Both the position numbers and the translations under genes were made by a program. Below the pieces are notes generated by a model. That model saw only the letters and a program-made list of their open reading frames with translations, ran no database searches and was not told the DNA's origin. Below are positions 51,557 through 60,018 of a DNA stretch of 63,972 nucleotides, one piece after another (positions within the stretch are counted from its first letter, which is position 1; each line of letters starts with the position of its first letter). The DNA comes from a bacterium (GTDB taxonomy: Bacteria; SZUA-79; Acidulodesulfobacterales; Acidulodesulfobacteraceae): NCBI GenBank assembly GCA_021825865.1, contig JAKAFU010000005.1, forward strand, positions 1 to 63,972. Direction: 5' to 3'.

Positions 51557-51560
51557 AGGT

Positions 51561-51595
51561 TAGCTTACTGCGATTTATTATAAGCTATTTTTTTT
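51561..51595 (+). terminator. Probable intrinsic terminator of ispF
   Basis: Seven-bp stem TAGCTTA / TAAGCTA with a 13-base loop, followed by eight T residues, starting 5 bases after the ispF stop. The stem is AT-rich, so strength is doubtful. Downstream to 51850 the spacer holds two copies of TTACGCTATAAACTGA (about 51750 and 51806). Confidence 0.5.
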
Positions 51596-51850
51596 ATTAT
51601 GTAAGACTCTTAATAAATAAATAACAATCAGATATGTGAAATCAAAGGACGGTAAATCGGAGACAATATACCTAATAAATACTTAATTTTTACACTAATG
51701 TATTAGAAAAAAAATAGAGACGGACAGGTACGAACGATTCTTACGCTATAAACTGACTTTAAATTTAATTAAATAAAAAATAACTTGCATAAGTAGGACG
51801 GAAATTACGCTATAAACTGAGAGGCTAATATTATACAACACAGTCTTAAA

Positions 51851-53509
51851 CTATATCGTTAATTTTGATAGGACACGTTCTTTGCCGAGTAAGACTGCAA
51901 TTTTAAGTATAGAAGGACCGTTTGTTTTTCCCGTCAAAGCCATTCTTAAATTTTCGTAAATATCTTTTATATTTTTCTTGTTTTCTTTTGATATTTTCTG
52001 TATCGCATTTTTGATTAAAATCTCGTTAAATTCTGACGTTTCCGGTTCATTTCCGGTCGTTTCTTTAAGGTTTTCAAACAGCAGTTCCGCTATGCCTTTA
52101 TCAAAATAATTATATTTTCCTTTATATAAAAAAACATTATCAAGTTCTAAAATTATTTCTTTTACTGTTTTGTATTCATTTTTCAAAAAATCTATAATAC
52201 ATCTTAACCTTTCTTTTCCGTATTCTTTTTCTGCATAATCTATAACGTCAAAAATCTCTGCGTTTATATTTTTTATATTTGTATTATTTTTTTTTATCGC
52301 TAAATCTGCCTTATTGTTTTCTAAATCTATATTGCTGCTTTTTGTATCTTTATTATTCTTATTGTTTTCCAAATTTGTATCGTTATTTTCTATACAGGTG
52401 TTCGTATTATTAATACTGCTGCTGATATTTATGCTGTTTATATCGGATACATTTATATAATCCGTAAGTATAAATTTTTCTTTAATTGCGTAAATTAAAT
52501 CATCTGTATTCAACTGCTGCAGCCATTTCTCATTCACAAATTTTAATTTTTCTTCACTAAATACGGCTCCGGAACTTTTAGCTCTTTTAATATCGAAATA
52601 ATGGGCCATTTCATCAAATGAAGTAAAAATCTCGTCAGATAAACGCTCGTCGTTTACAACGAAAGTATTGCCTGTTATAGCAAGGTAATTAAGAACAGCC
52701 TGCGGTAAATACCCTTCATTTTTATAATGTTTTAAATTAGCGTTAAAATCCCTTTTTGACATTAATTTGCCGTCTTTTCCATATAAAAGAGAAATGTGGG
52801 CAAACATCGGACTGCCGGCGCCTAACGCCCTGCAAAGCAATATCTGCCTCGGCGTATTGGAAATATGGTCTTCTCCCCTGATTATATGCGTTATACCTAA
52901 ATCAATATCATCTACTATTGAAGCAAAATTATACGTAAATCTGTTATCGGAAGTTTTTAAAACAAAATCGCCCAGAAGCTTAACATTAAAAACAACTTTT
53001 CCGTGAACCATGTCTTCAAATTCTACCTGCTCGCAGCCTAACTTCAGCATATTTAATCTTATTGACGGCACTAATCCCGCTTCTGCCAGCTTTTTTCTCA
53101 GACTTTCTTTTTCGGCGCCGCTAAGATGAAGGCACCTGCCGTTATAGATGTAGGGCTTTTTAAGATTAATGGACAGTTCCTTTGCTCTTAGAAGTTCTTC
53201 TTCCGTGCAGAAACATTCATATATATAATCCTTTTCTTTAAGGATTTTTAAATATTTTTCGTATATATCTTTTCTTTCCGATTGCCTGTAAAATTCATCA
53301 TATTTTATATCAAACCATTTTATATCGCTTACGATTAAGTCTTCATATTCTTTTTGGCTTCTTGCAATATCCGTATCATCAATTCTTAAAATAAGTTTGC
53401 CGTTATTTTTTTTAGCAAACAGATAATTAAAAAGAGCCGTCCTCAAACCGCCTATATGCAAGTGTCCCGTGGGGCTCGGCGCAAACCGCACTCTAATATT
53501 ATTATTCAT
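51851..53509 (-). CDS. gltX: Glutamyl-tRNA synthetase
   Basis: 552-aa class I synthetase charging tRNA-Glu. HIGH-type motif in APSPTGHLHIGGLRTAL (residues 10-26), a zinc-type cysteine set (CFCTEEE and later NGRCLH), KMSKS-type KLMSKRD near 248, and the family segment AHYFDIKRAKSSGAVFSEEKL. Residues ~353-418, between catalytic core and anticodon-binding domain, are an Asn/Thr/Lys low-complexity insert absent from ordinary GltX (~470 aa). The ATG abuts the downstream end of the PIN-TRAM gene (one base apart). Confidence 0.96.
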   Translation of the reverse strand: MNNNIRVRFAPSPTGHLHIGGLRTALFNYLFAKKNNGKLILRIDDTDIARSQKEYEDLIVSDIKWFDIKYDEFYRQSERKDIYEKYLKILKEKDYIYECFCTEEELLRAKELSINLKKPYIYNGRCLHLSGAEKESLRKKLAEAGLVPSIRLNMLKLGCEQVEFEDMVHGKVVFNVKLLGDFVLKTSDNRFTYNFASIVDDIDLGITHIIRGEDHISNTPRQILLCRALGAGSPMFAHISLLYGKDGKLMSKRDFNANLKHYKNEGYLPQAVLNYLAITGNTFVVNDERLSDEIFTSFDEMAHYFDIKRAKSSGAVFSEEKLKFVNEKWLQQLNTDDLIYAIKEKFILTDYINVSDINSINISSSINNTNTCIENNDTNLENNKNNKDTKSSNIDLENNKADLAIKKNNTNIKNINAEIFDVIDYAEKEYGKERLRCIIDFLKNEYKTVKEIILELDNVFLYKGKYNYFDKGIAELLFENLKETTGNEPETSEFNEILIKNAIQKISKENKKNIKDIYENLRMALTGKTNGPSILKIAVLLGKERVLSKLTI

Positions 53510-54592
53510 CTAAACCCTTTCCCTCTCATGCTCATGGTTTATTCTTGCAAATATCATTCTGCCGCTAGATGTCTGAAGTATGCTTGTTACCACAACTTCA
53601 AGCTCCGTGCCGACTAATCGCATAGCATCTTCAACGACTATCATTGTTCCGTCATCCATATAACCTATTCCTTGATTTTTTTCTCTTCCTTCTTTTGCTA
53701 TCAAGATATTCATAGTTTCACCGGGGAGGAGAATCGGACGCAATGCTTTTGCAAGATCATTAATGTTCAGCACTTGAATATTCTGAACTTGAGCTACTTT
53801 ATTTAAATTAAAATCATTTGTAATAATTTTGGCATTCATCTCTTTTGCAAGAGCCGTCAATTTTGCATCTACTTCTCTAATTTTTAGATAATCTTTATCT
53901 ATAAATTCTATATTAATATTTTTATCTTCCCTCATTTCGTTCAGCATATCGAGCCCTCTCCTTCCTTTGACTCTTTTCAGGGGGTCCTGAGAATCCGCTA
54001 TATGCTGAAGTTCATGCAGAACGAACGTCGGAATGATAAATTTGCCTTCTATAAATTTTGTCTTTGCAACATCCAATATGCGCCCGTCAATTAGAGAACT
54101 GGTATCTATTATTTTAATACCGCATGAGGGGTTTGAATTTAATTCCCTTCTTGAAAAACCGCCGAAAGAATCTGAAATATATGATTTTGCAACCGAAGCT
54201 GCAACCTCTTCGCTTGCCCTTAGCCCAATAATTAACCCTATATATCCGGCTACAAAATTAATAAATGCGTATGATGCGTATCCTAAAATGCCGCTTGTAA
54301 AAAAAGTTTTAAATAATTTATAAGTTAAATAATTGACTACGTAAAGCGAAATGAATAGCCCAATACCTCCGCTCAATATTTTGCGCGTGGAAATATTTTC
54401 CATACTTTTTTCAAGGGTAATAACTATAAACCCGGTAATAAATCCGAATAAAAGCCCTACATATGCTAAAAAATCATTATGCCAATATTCTTTGCCTATC
54501 AAAAAACCTAAAATAGAAGATACTAAAATAAGAAGCAGCCTGACGAAAAAAATAGGTTTTTTTTTTGATATATTTATATTATTTAACTGCAA
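53510..54592 (-). CDS. PIN-TRAM domain membrane protein (YacL family)
   Basis: 360 aa. Four membrane helices within residues 14-125 are followed by a PIN nuclease-like domain (~159-275) with the acidic site starting IIDTSSLIDGRI (D163), then HELQHIAD and NDFNLNKVAQVQNI. A C-terminal TRAM domain (~290-350, LLPGETMNILIAKEGREKNQ) follows. It resembles B. subtilis YacL. Start codon is TTG at 54592; no other start would retain the first membrane helix. It lies directly upstream of gltX and downstream of carD, an arrangement common in Firmicutes and Deltaproteobacteria. RNA target unknown. Confidence 0.9.
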   Translation of the reverse strand: MQLNNINISKKKPIFFVRLLLILVSSILGFLIGKEYWHNDFLAYVGLLFGFITGFIVITLEKSMENISTRKILSGGIGLFISLYVVNYLTYKLFKTFFTSGILGYASYAFINFVAGYIGLIIGLRASEEVAASVAKSYISDSFGGFSRRELNSNPSCGIKIIDTSSLIDGRILDVAKTKFIEGKFIIPTFVLHELQHIADSQDPLKRVKGRRGLDMLNEMREDKNINIEFIDKDYLKIREVDAKLTALAKEMNAKIITNDFNLNKVAQVQNIQVLNINDLAKALRPILLPGETMNILIAKEGREKNQGIGYMDDGTMIVVEDAMRLVGTELEVVVTSILQTSSGRMIFARINHEHERERV

Positions 54593-54759
54593 TTTTATGA
54601 GCCTGATTATTAGATTAGAATTATACTTACAATATGATTATAAAAAAAATATATATATTTTATTAATTGGATTTAAATAAAGCTCAACATATCCGACTAA
54701 ATAGCAACAGACTTTGAGTATAGCTCATTGTATAATTTATTGCGTAAATTTTAAATAGA

Positions 54760-55251
54760 TTATTGTATGAAAATTCTTCTTATCTGGTCCTCGACATAGC
54801 TAAAAGGTCTTTGCGTAACCGTAGATATTTCAGTAACAATCAAATGCTTTGCCTTTTCAAACATTTTCTTCTCGGCAAAGGAAAGGTCTTTTTCAGCTTT
54901 TAATATATAAAGGTCCCTCAATACTTCTGCCACTTCAAAGAGGCATGCAGAACACAATTTTAAATTATATCCGTTATACCTTTTGTTCCATGATTCTTTT
55001 TTGCAAAAAGAATGTTTATCTTCTTTGCATTCAAGGACATCAAATACCTTTTTGATATCTTCAGCGCTTATCAGCGGCCGTAAACCGACTTCGTCTGAAT
55101 TTTTCACGGGAACCATAATTTTCATATTGTTCTCAATTACAACAATATTGTAAAAAGCAATTTCAACCGTTCCTACTTTTTGGATGGTAGTTTCCTTAAC
55201 AATCCCGACTCCATAGCCCGGATAAAAAATAAATTCATTTGTTTTAAACAT
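54760..55251 (-). CDS. CarD/CdnL-family transcription regulator with four extra cysteines
   Basis: 163 aa. The N-terminal RNA-polymerase-interacting Tudor-like domain (EFIFYPGYGVGIVKE, residues 6-20; KIMVPVKNSDEVGLRPL) is standard. The helical DNA-binding C-terminus has FEVAEVLRDLYIL and LSFAEKKMFEKAK. Between them the usual linker contains C75, C83, C100 and C103 (ECKEDKHSFC and LCSAC), a possible zinc or redox site not seen in ordinary CarD. AGGAGGTG precedes the ATG. CarD proteins stabilise open complexes at rRNA and other promoters. Confidence 0.92.
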   Translation of the reverse strand: MFKTNEFIFYPGYGVGIVKETTIQKVGTVEIAFYNIVVIENNMKIMVPVKNSDEVGLRPLISAEDIKKVFDVLECKEDKHSFCKKESWNKRYNGYNLKLCSACLFEVAEVLRDLYILKAEKDLSFAEKKMFEKAKHLIVTEISTVTQRPFSYVEDQIRRIFIQ

Positions 55252-55477
55252 GACACACCTCCTAATTTATTAAATTAATTACACAAATAATCTTATATTT
55301 ATTAATTAAATTAATTAAAATTTATAAGCATAATTTTATTTAATATGATAATATCTAATAAATCCAAAAGAATTCACTTGTAATTATATAACAAACACAC
55401 GCCTTAACCTTGTATATATTAACTATATTGCCGGACAGACACAAATTACGCCGATAAAAAAGCCAAACAAAGCAGCG

Positions 55478-56551
55478 TCAAACCGCAGCAGTGTAAAATG
55501 TGTCGCGTTCTATCGGGATTTTTCCTGTTTCTTCAATAATTTTTTTTAATCTTTTAACGCTCAATCCTTCTTCGGTATCAGCTCCTGCGCTATGCGATAT
55601 CTTTTCTTGTATAAGAGTTCCGTCAATATCATCCGCACCAAAAGACAAAGAAACCTGAGCTAAATTTATACCTAAATTAACAAAAAAGGTCTTTACGTGT
55701 TTAAAATTATCCAAGTAAAGCCTCGAAACGGCTATCACTTTCAAATCGTCATAACCGGAAGTTTTATGAGAATTTTTTATCGCAGTATTTTTAGGCTGGA
55801 ATGCAAACGGGATAAAAGATTGAAATCCTCCTGTAATATCCTGGGTATCTCTTAGAATTTTCATATGATTAATTCTATCTTCATAGGTTTCTTTTACTCC
55901 GTACAGCATAGACGCATTTGACGGTATGCCTAGATTATGCGCAGTTTTATGAATATCGGTCCAGACTTCGGCACTTATTTTCTGAGGACACAATTTTTTT
56001 CTTAATTTATCGTTAAATATCTCTGCACCTCCGCCCGGCAGACTTCCCAATCCGCTATTTTTTAAATCCATAAGAACCTTTTTAATGGACAAACCCGATA
56101 TTTTTGACATATAATCTATTTCAACTGCCGTAAAAGCTTGAATATTAGCATATGGAAAATTTTCTTTTATCGCATAAATCATTTCAAGATAGTATTCGTA
56201 AGGCAAAGACGGGTGAAGTCCGCCGACTATATGTATCTCTCTAAAATTATTTTCTTTCGCATGAGATTTTATAAAATTAATTATTTCATCTATACGGAGA
56301 GCGTAAGCATCTTTTTGATTTTCTTTCCTGTAAAAAGCGCAAAAAGCGCACTGATTGACGCAAATATTAGTATAATTAATATGTATATTTACAATATAAT
56401 ATACATTGTTGCCGTTTATCCGAAAATTTTTGTAACCGGCGAGCTCGCCGAGCGTTAATATATCATTGGAAGAAAATAAAAATAAAGCGTCCTCATCGCT
56501 CAGTCTTGTATTATTATAAACCTTATTTTTAATAATTTCAAAGTTTGTCAT
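55478..56551 (-). CDS. mqnE: Aminofutalosine synthase (radical SAM)
   Basis: 357-aa radical SAM enzyme of the futalosine menaquinone pathway. It couples 3-[(1-carboxyvinyl)oxy]benzoate to the SAM-derived adenosyl group. The CxxxCxxC cluster is C64, C68, C71 in NICVNQCAFCAF. Family features: EIHIVGGLHPSLPYEYYLEM, GGGAEIF, RKKLCPQKISAEVW, SNASMLYGVKE, and TGGFQSFIPFAFQPKNT. The SNA(S/T)MLYG and ICPxK-like motifs favour MqnE over the paralog MqnC. It is followed by ubiX-, ubiA- and ubiD-type genes upstream on the same strand. Confidence 0.92.
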   Translation of the reverse strand: MTNFEIIKNKVYNNTRLSDEDALFLFSSNDILTLGELAGYKNFRINGNNVYYIVNIHINYTNICVNQCAFCAFYRKENQKDAYALRIDEIINFIKSHAKENNFREIHIVGGLHPSLPYEYYLEMIYAIKENFPYANIQAFTAVEIDYMSKISGLSIKKVLMDLKNSGLGSLPGGGAEIFNDKLRKKLCPQKISAEVWTDIHKTAHNLGIPSNASMLYGVKETYEDRINHMKILRDTQDITGGFQSFIPFAFQPKNTAIKNSHKTSGYDDLKVIAVSRLYLDNFKHVKTFFVNLGINLAQVSLSFGADDIDGTLIQEKISHSAGADTEEGLSVKRLKKIIEETGKIPIERDTFYTAAV

Positions 56552-56671
56552 TATTTACTGTCTGTATTTATTGTTTTATTATAAAGTTATTTTTATTAAC
56601 CAATAATAAAGTTTGTCATTATTTGCCGTCTGTTTTGTATTTATTATTTTATTATCGGTTATTTTTATCAA

Positions 56672-57361
56672 TCAATAATCCGGATTCCATCTTTTATATA
56701 TATTATTTTCAATTCCGAATGAATCCATAATTTTGCCGGTTATGAAATTAATCATATCGCCAATACTTTCAGGCCTGTTATAAAAAGCCGGCGTCGGAGG
56801 CAATATTACGGCTCCTGCCCTGCTTAAAGAAAGCATATTCTTTAAATGTATATCGTTTAGAGGTGTTTCCCTCGGACAAATTACCAATTTTTTACGCTCT
56901 TTTAGCATAACATCGGAAGCTCTTTCAATCAGATTTCCGGAAATTCCGTTTGCAATTCTTGATAAGCTTCCCATAGAACAGGGAATAACAGCCATTCCTT
57001 GAACATCCGCCGCCGAACCGCTGGATATTTTTGCTTCGATAAACATTTCATCTAAATATTCATAATTATTCCTATTGCTGTCTTTGTCTTTGTTGTCTAT
57101 ATTAAATTTAGATTTGATTTCATCATAGACTATGTCTCTGCTATATATCGGATAACCCCCGCCGGCTGTTTTACCGGCAAAATTATTGTCTGCGTCTAAA
57201 CCTCCAAACATATTTAATTCATTTTTTATTACTTTAAAAGCAGGCTTAGAAATAATTAAATAAACATAAAAATCATGCTTTATCAGCTCCTCTAACAGTC
57301 TAAAACCGTATATTGAGCCTGAAGCGCCTGTAATAGCAACTATATATGCTTTCCGTTTCAT
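56672..57361 (-). CDS. ubiX: UbiX-type flavin prenyltransferase
   Basis: 229 aa. Makes prenylated FMN, the cofactor of UbiD decarboxylases. Motifs: YIVAITGASGSIYGFRLLEE (FMN loop, residues 4-23), MAVIPCSMGSLSRIANGI, and KLVICPRETPLNDIHLKNM, then PPTPAFYNRPESI. A ~30-residue insert near 85-110 contains an Asp/Asn/Lys-rich run. In organisms with the futalosine route the UbiX/UbiD/UbiA set (MqnM/MqnL/MqnP) completes menaquinone from 1,4-dihydroxy-6-naphthoate. Confidence 0.93.
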   Translation of the reverse strand: MKRKAYIVAITGASGSIYGFRLLEELIKHDFYVYLIISKPAFKVIKNELNMFGGLDADNNFAGKTAGGGYPIYSRDIVYDEIKSKFNIDNKDKDSNRNNYEYLDEMFIEAKISSGSAADVQGMAVIPCSMGSLSRIANGISGNLIERASDVMLKERKKLVICPRETPLNDIHLKNMLSLSRAGAVILPPTPAFYNRPESIGDMINFITGKIMDSFGIENNIYKRWNPDY

Positions 57362-57507
57362 TCTTGAATTTTAAAAAGATTAGAATGTACCGCATAATAA
57401 TTATATAGTAATTATGCGGCAGTGAATTATTTCCGCCTATCAGGCATGAGCATTCTTGCTTAGTTTTTGATAAATCCCGTCTGTCTCCGATTAAAAAATA
57501 TCCGTAA

Positions 57508-58401
57508 TTAAAATTTTAAAAATATCCTGCTTAAAACACTAACTGTTATAAATAAAAAAAAGCTCAAAGAAATATAGCCGTTCATATTAAAAAATGCCAT
57601 ATCTATATTTTTTAAACTCTTATAAATTAAATAATGTTCGTAAATAAAAAAACCGGCAATTAAAAATAATCCGGCAATATATAAATAGTTTAAATTAAAT
57701 ATAAAATAGATATAGATAAGAAGACCTATCGTTGCAATATGAAGGATTCTTGATATTATTACGGCATTTTTTATTCCAAATTTAGCCGGAACGGAGAAAA
57801 GATTGTGCGCTACATCAAAATCGTAGTCCATCGTGGCATATAAAATATCAAAACCCGCTCCCCACAATAATACGGCAGTTCCAAGTACGATAATCTTATA
57901 GTCTACGCTGCCTGTTACCGCAATCCATGCACCTATGGGGCCGAACGCCATGCTTGCTCCGAGAACAAAATGCGAAAAAAAAGTAAACCTCTTCGTAAAC
58001 GAATAAAATGTGATAAACACAATTACAAAAGGCGATAACGCAAAACATAAGAAATTAAGCTCATGTGCGGAAAAGATTAATACAGCGTACGATATTAATC
58101 CGAAAATTATGCTGTATAGCATAGAAAGCTCGCCTTTAGGAAGCGTTCTTGATTTTGTCCTGTCATTCTGAGCATCTATTTTTGCGTCTATAATGCGGTT
58201 AAAAGCCATCGCTCCGCTTCTCGCAGATGCCATAGCTATTACAACCCACAATATTTTATAATAGAAAAAATATGTATTTATCTCCGACGGAAATTTTATA
58301 TAAAAGGCAAGCAGAAAAGCGCTCAAGGCAAACGGAAGAACAAATACCGTATGCGAAAATTTTACAAGTTCTAACGTATTTTTAATTTTTTTTGATATCA
58401 T
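57508..58401 (-). CDS. mqnP: UbiA-type polyprenyltransferase (menaquinone, MqnP-like)
   Basis: About 297-aa membrane prenyltransferase with roughly eight helices. The first Asp-rich motif is in MAFNRIIDAKIDAQNDRTKS (NxxxD-type) and the second in DYDFDVAHNLFSVPAKFG. It attaches the polyprenyl tail to the aromatic ring. I prefer ATG at 58401 because family N-termini read like ISKKIKNTLELVKFSHTVF and because the longer start at 58437 overlaps the ubiD end by 22 bases; neither has a good ribosome binding site. It is downstream of the UbiD-type gene in the menaquinone group. Confidence 0.9.
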   Translation of the reverse strand: MISKKIKNTLELVKFSHTVFVLPFALSAFLLAFYIKFPSEINTYFFYYKILWVVIAMASARSGAMAFNRIIDAKIDAQNDRTKSRTLPKGELSMLYSIIFGLISYAVLIFSAHELNFLCFALSPFVIVFITFYSFTKRFTFFSHFVLGASMAFGPIGAWIAVTGSVDYKIIVLGTAVLLWGAGFDILYATMDYDFDVAHNLFSVPAKFGIKNAVIISRILHIATIGLLIYIYFIFNLNYLYIAGLFLIAGFFIYEHYLIYKSLKNIDMAFFNMNGYISLSFFLFITVSVLSRIFLKF

Positions 58402-58415
58402 AACAACAATTTTAG

Positions 58416-59861
58416 TTAAAAACCATACTCTTTCCATCTGCCGTCAACTAATTTTTTAATTTCGTCAGACATAACTATATCATCCGGCCATTTCCTTTTA
58501 TAGCCCTCTGTAGCCCATTTTTTTGTAGCGTCTATACCCATTTTAGAACCGTAATTCGGTATATCTGAAGCATGTTCTAAAACGTCGATAGGTCCTTCAA
58601 CAAAAGAAACGTCGCGTTTCGGGTCTATATTATTGCATAGTCTCCAGATTACCTCGCCTTTATCCTGAACATTAACATCTTCATCAAGAATAACTATAAT
58701 TTTTGTAAACATCATAAGACCCAGACCCCAGATACCGTGCATTATTTTTTTAGCATGCCCTGGGTAGCTCTTTTTGATGCTTATAAAAGCAAGGTCATGA
58801 AAAATACCTTCAAAAGGCAAATTCATATCAATAATTTCAGGGAATATTTTTTTTATAGCCGGCAAAAAGAATCTTTCTGTTGCTTTACCTATGTAACAGT
58901 CTTCCATAGGAGGCTTTCCTACTATAGTAGCAGGATAAATTGCGTCTTTTCTATGAGATATTAACGTTACATGAAGAACAGGATAATAATCTTCTAACGA
59001 ATAATAACCTGTGTGGTCACCGAAAGGACCTTCTATTTTTAAGTCTTCTTCCGGGTCAATATATCCTTCTATGACAAATTCTGCATTAGCAGGAACATAC
59101 AAGTCATTAGTTTCGCATTTTACCAATTCTACCGCTTCTCCCCTTAAAAAACCCGCAAACATCATTTCTTCTATGTCAGGAGGAAGCGGGGCCGTAGCGG
59201 AATAGATAACGGCAGGGTCTGACCCCAGTACTACGGAAACAGGAATCTTTTTCCCAAGCTCTTTATATTTCCTGAAATGTCTGGCGCCGTCTTTGTGAAT
59301 ATGCCAGTGCATTCCGCAGGTCGTATCGTCATAAACCTGCATCCTGTACATACCGACATTTACGGAACCGGATTCAGGGTCTTTAGTAAAAATCAGCGGC
59401 AAGGTTATAAAAGGACCGCCGTCTTCAGGCCATGTTTTAAGAACAGGCAATATATCAAGAAACGGAGGCGTTTTTATTATAACATCTTTGCATTTGCCTG
59501 TTTTTACAATTTTTGGCATGTAATCAGCCAGTTTTTTTAATTTTGACAGAGACTTAATCTTTTCAAAAAAGTTTGTCGGTATTTCAGGGTCAATAATTTC
59601 AGAAACACGTTTTCCGACGTCATCAAGACTTTCAACCTGAAAAGCTTGCAGGATTCTTTTGTGAGAACCGAATATGTTCATTAGCACAGGAAATTTGAAC
59701 CCTTTAACATTTTCAAATAATAATGCCGGTCCTTCCTGTTTCACTATCCTGTCCGATATCTCCGGAATTTCTAAAATTCTGTCAACTTGAACGTCTATTT
59801 TTTTTAAATCGTTGTTCTGAGAAAGGAAATTAACAAAATCGTGCAGGTCTCTATAAGCCAT
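58416..59861 (-). CDS. ubiD: UbiD-type prenyl-FMN decarboxylase (MqnL-like)
   Basis: 481 aa. Decarboxylates aromatic acids with prenylated FMN made by the nearby UbiX. Start YRDLHDFVNFLSQNNDLKKI is family-typical. Catalytic region includes GPFGDHTGYYSLEDYYPVLH (with the essential Glu/Asp-Arg-Glu network) and IYPATIVGKPPMEDCYIGKA, later IVILDEDVNVQDKGEVIW and the terminal DATKKWATEGYKRKWPDD. It is first in the minus-strand run ubiD-ubiA-ubiX-mqnE, so the likely substrate is 1,4-dihydroxy-6-naphthoate or its prenylated form. Confidence 0.94.
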   Translation of the reverse strand: MAYRDLHDFVNFLSQNNDLKKIDVQVDRILEIPEISDRIVKQEGPALLFENVKGFKFPVLMNIFGSHKRILQAFQVESLDDVGKRVSEIIDPEIPTNFFEKIKSLSKLKKLADYMPKIVKTGKCKDVIIKTPPFLDILPVLKTWPEDGGPFITLPLIFTKDPESGSVNVGMYRMQVYDDTTCGMHWHIHKDGARHFRKYKELGKKIPVSVVLGSDPAVIYSATAPLPPDIEEMMFAGFLRGEAVELVKCETNDLYVPANAEFVIEGYIDPEEDLKIEGPFGDHTGYYSLEDYYPVLHVTLISHRKDAIYPATIVGKPPMEDCYIGKATERFFLPAIKKIFPEIIDMNLPFEGIFHDLAFISIKKSYPGHAKKIMHGIWGLGLMMFTKIIVILDEDVNVQDKGEVIWRLCNNIDPKRDVSFVEGPIDVLEHASDIPNYGSKMGIDATKKWATEGYKRKWPDDIVMSDEIKKLVDGRWKEYGF

Positions 59862-60018
59862 TTTTAATTTTTGATATTATTTTCATTGATAACAAATTAG
59901 TATGATTATCTGTATATTGTATATCCAATATTTATATAATATACAGACGTATATATAATAATAACCTCAACTTATTATATTATATACTAAATGATTTTTT
60001 AACTCAACAAAATAAATA

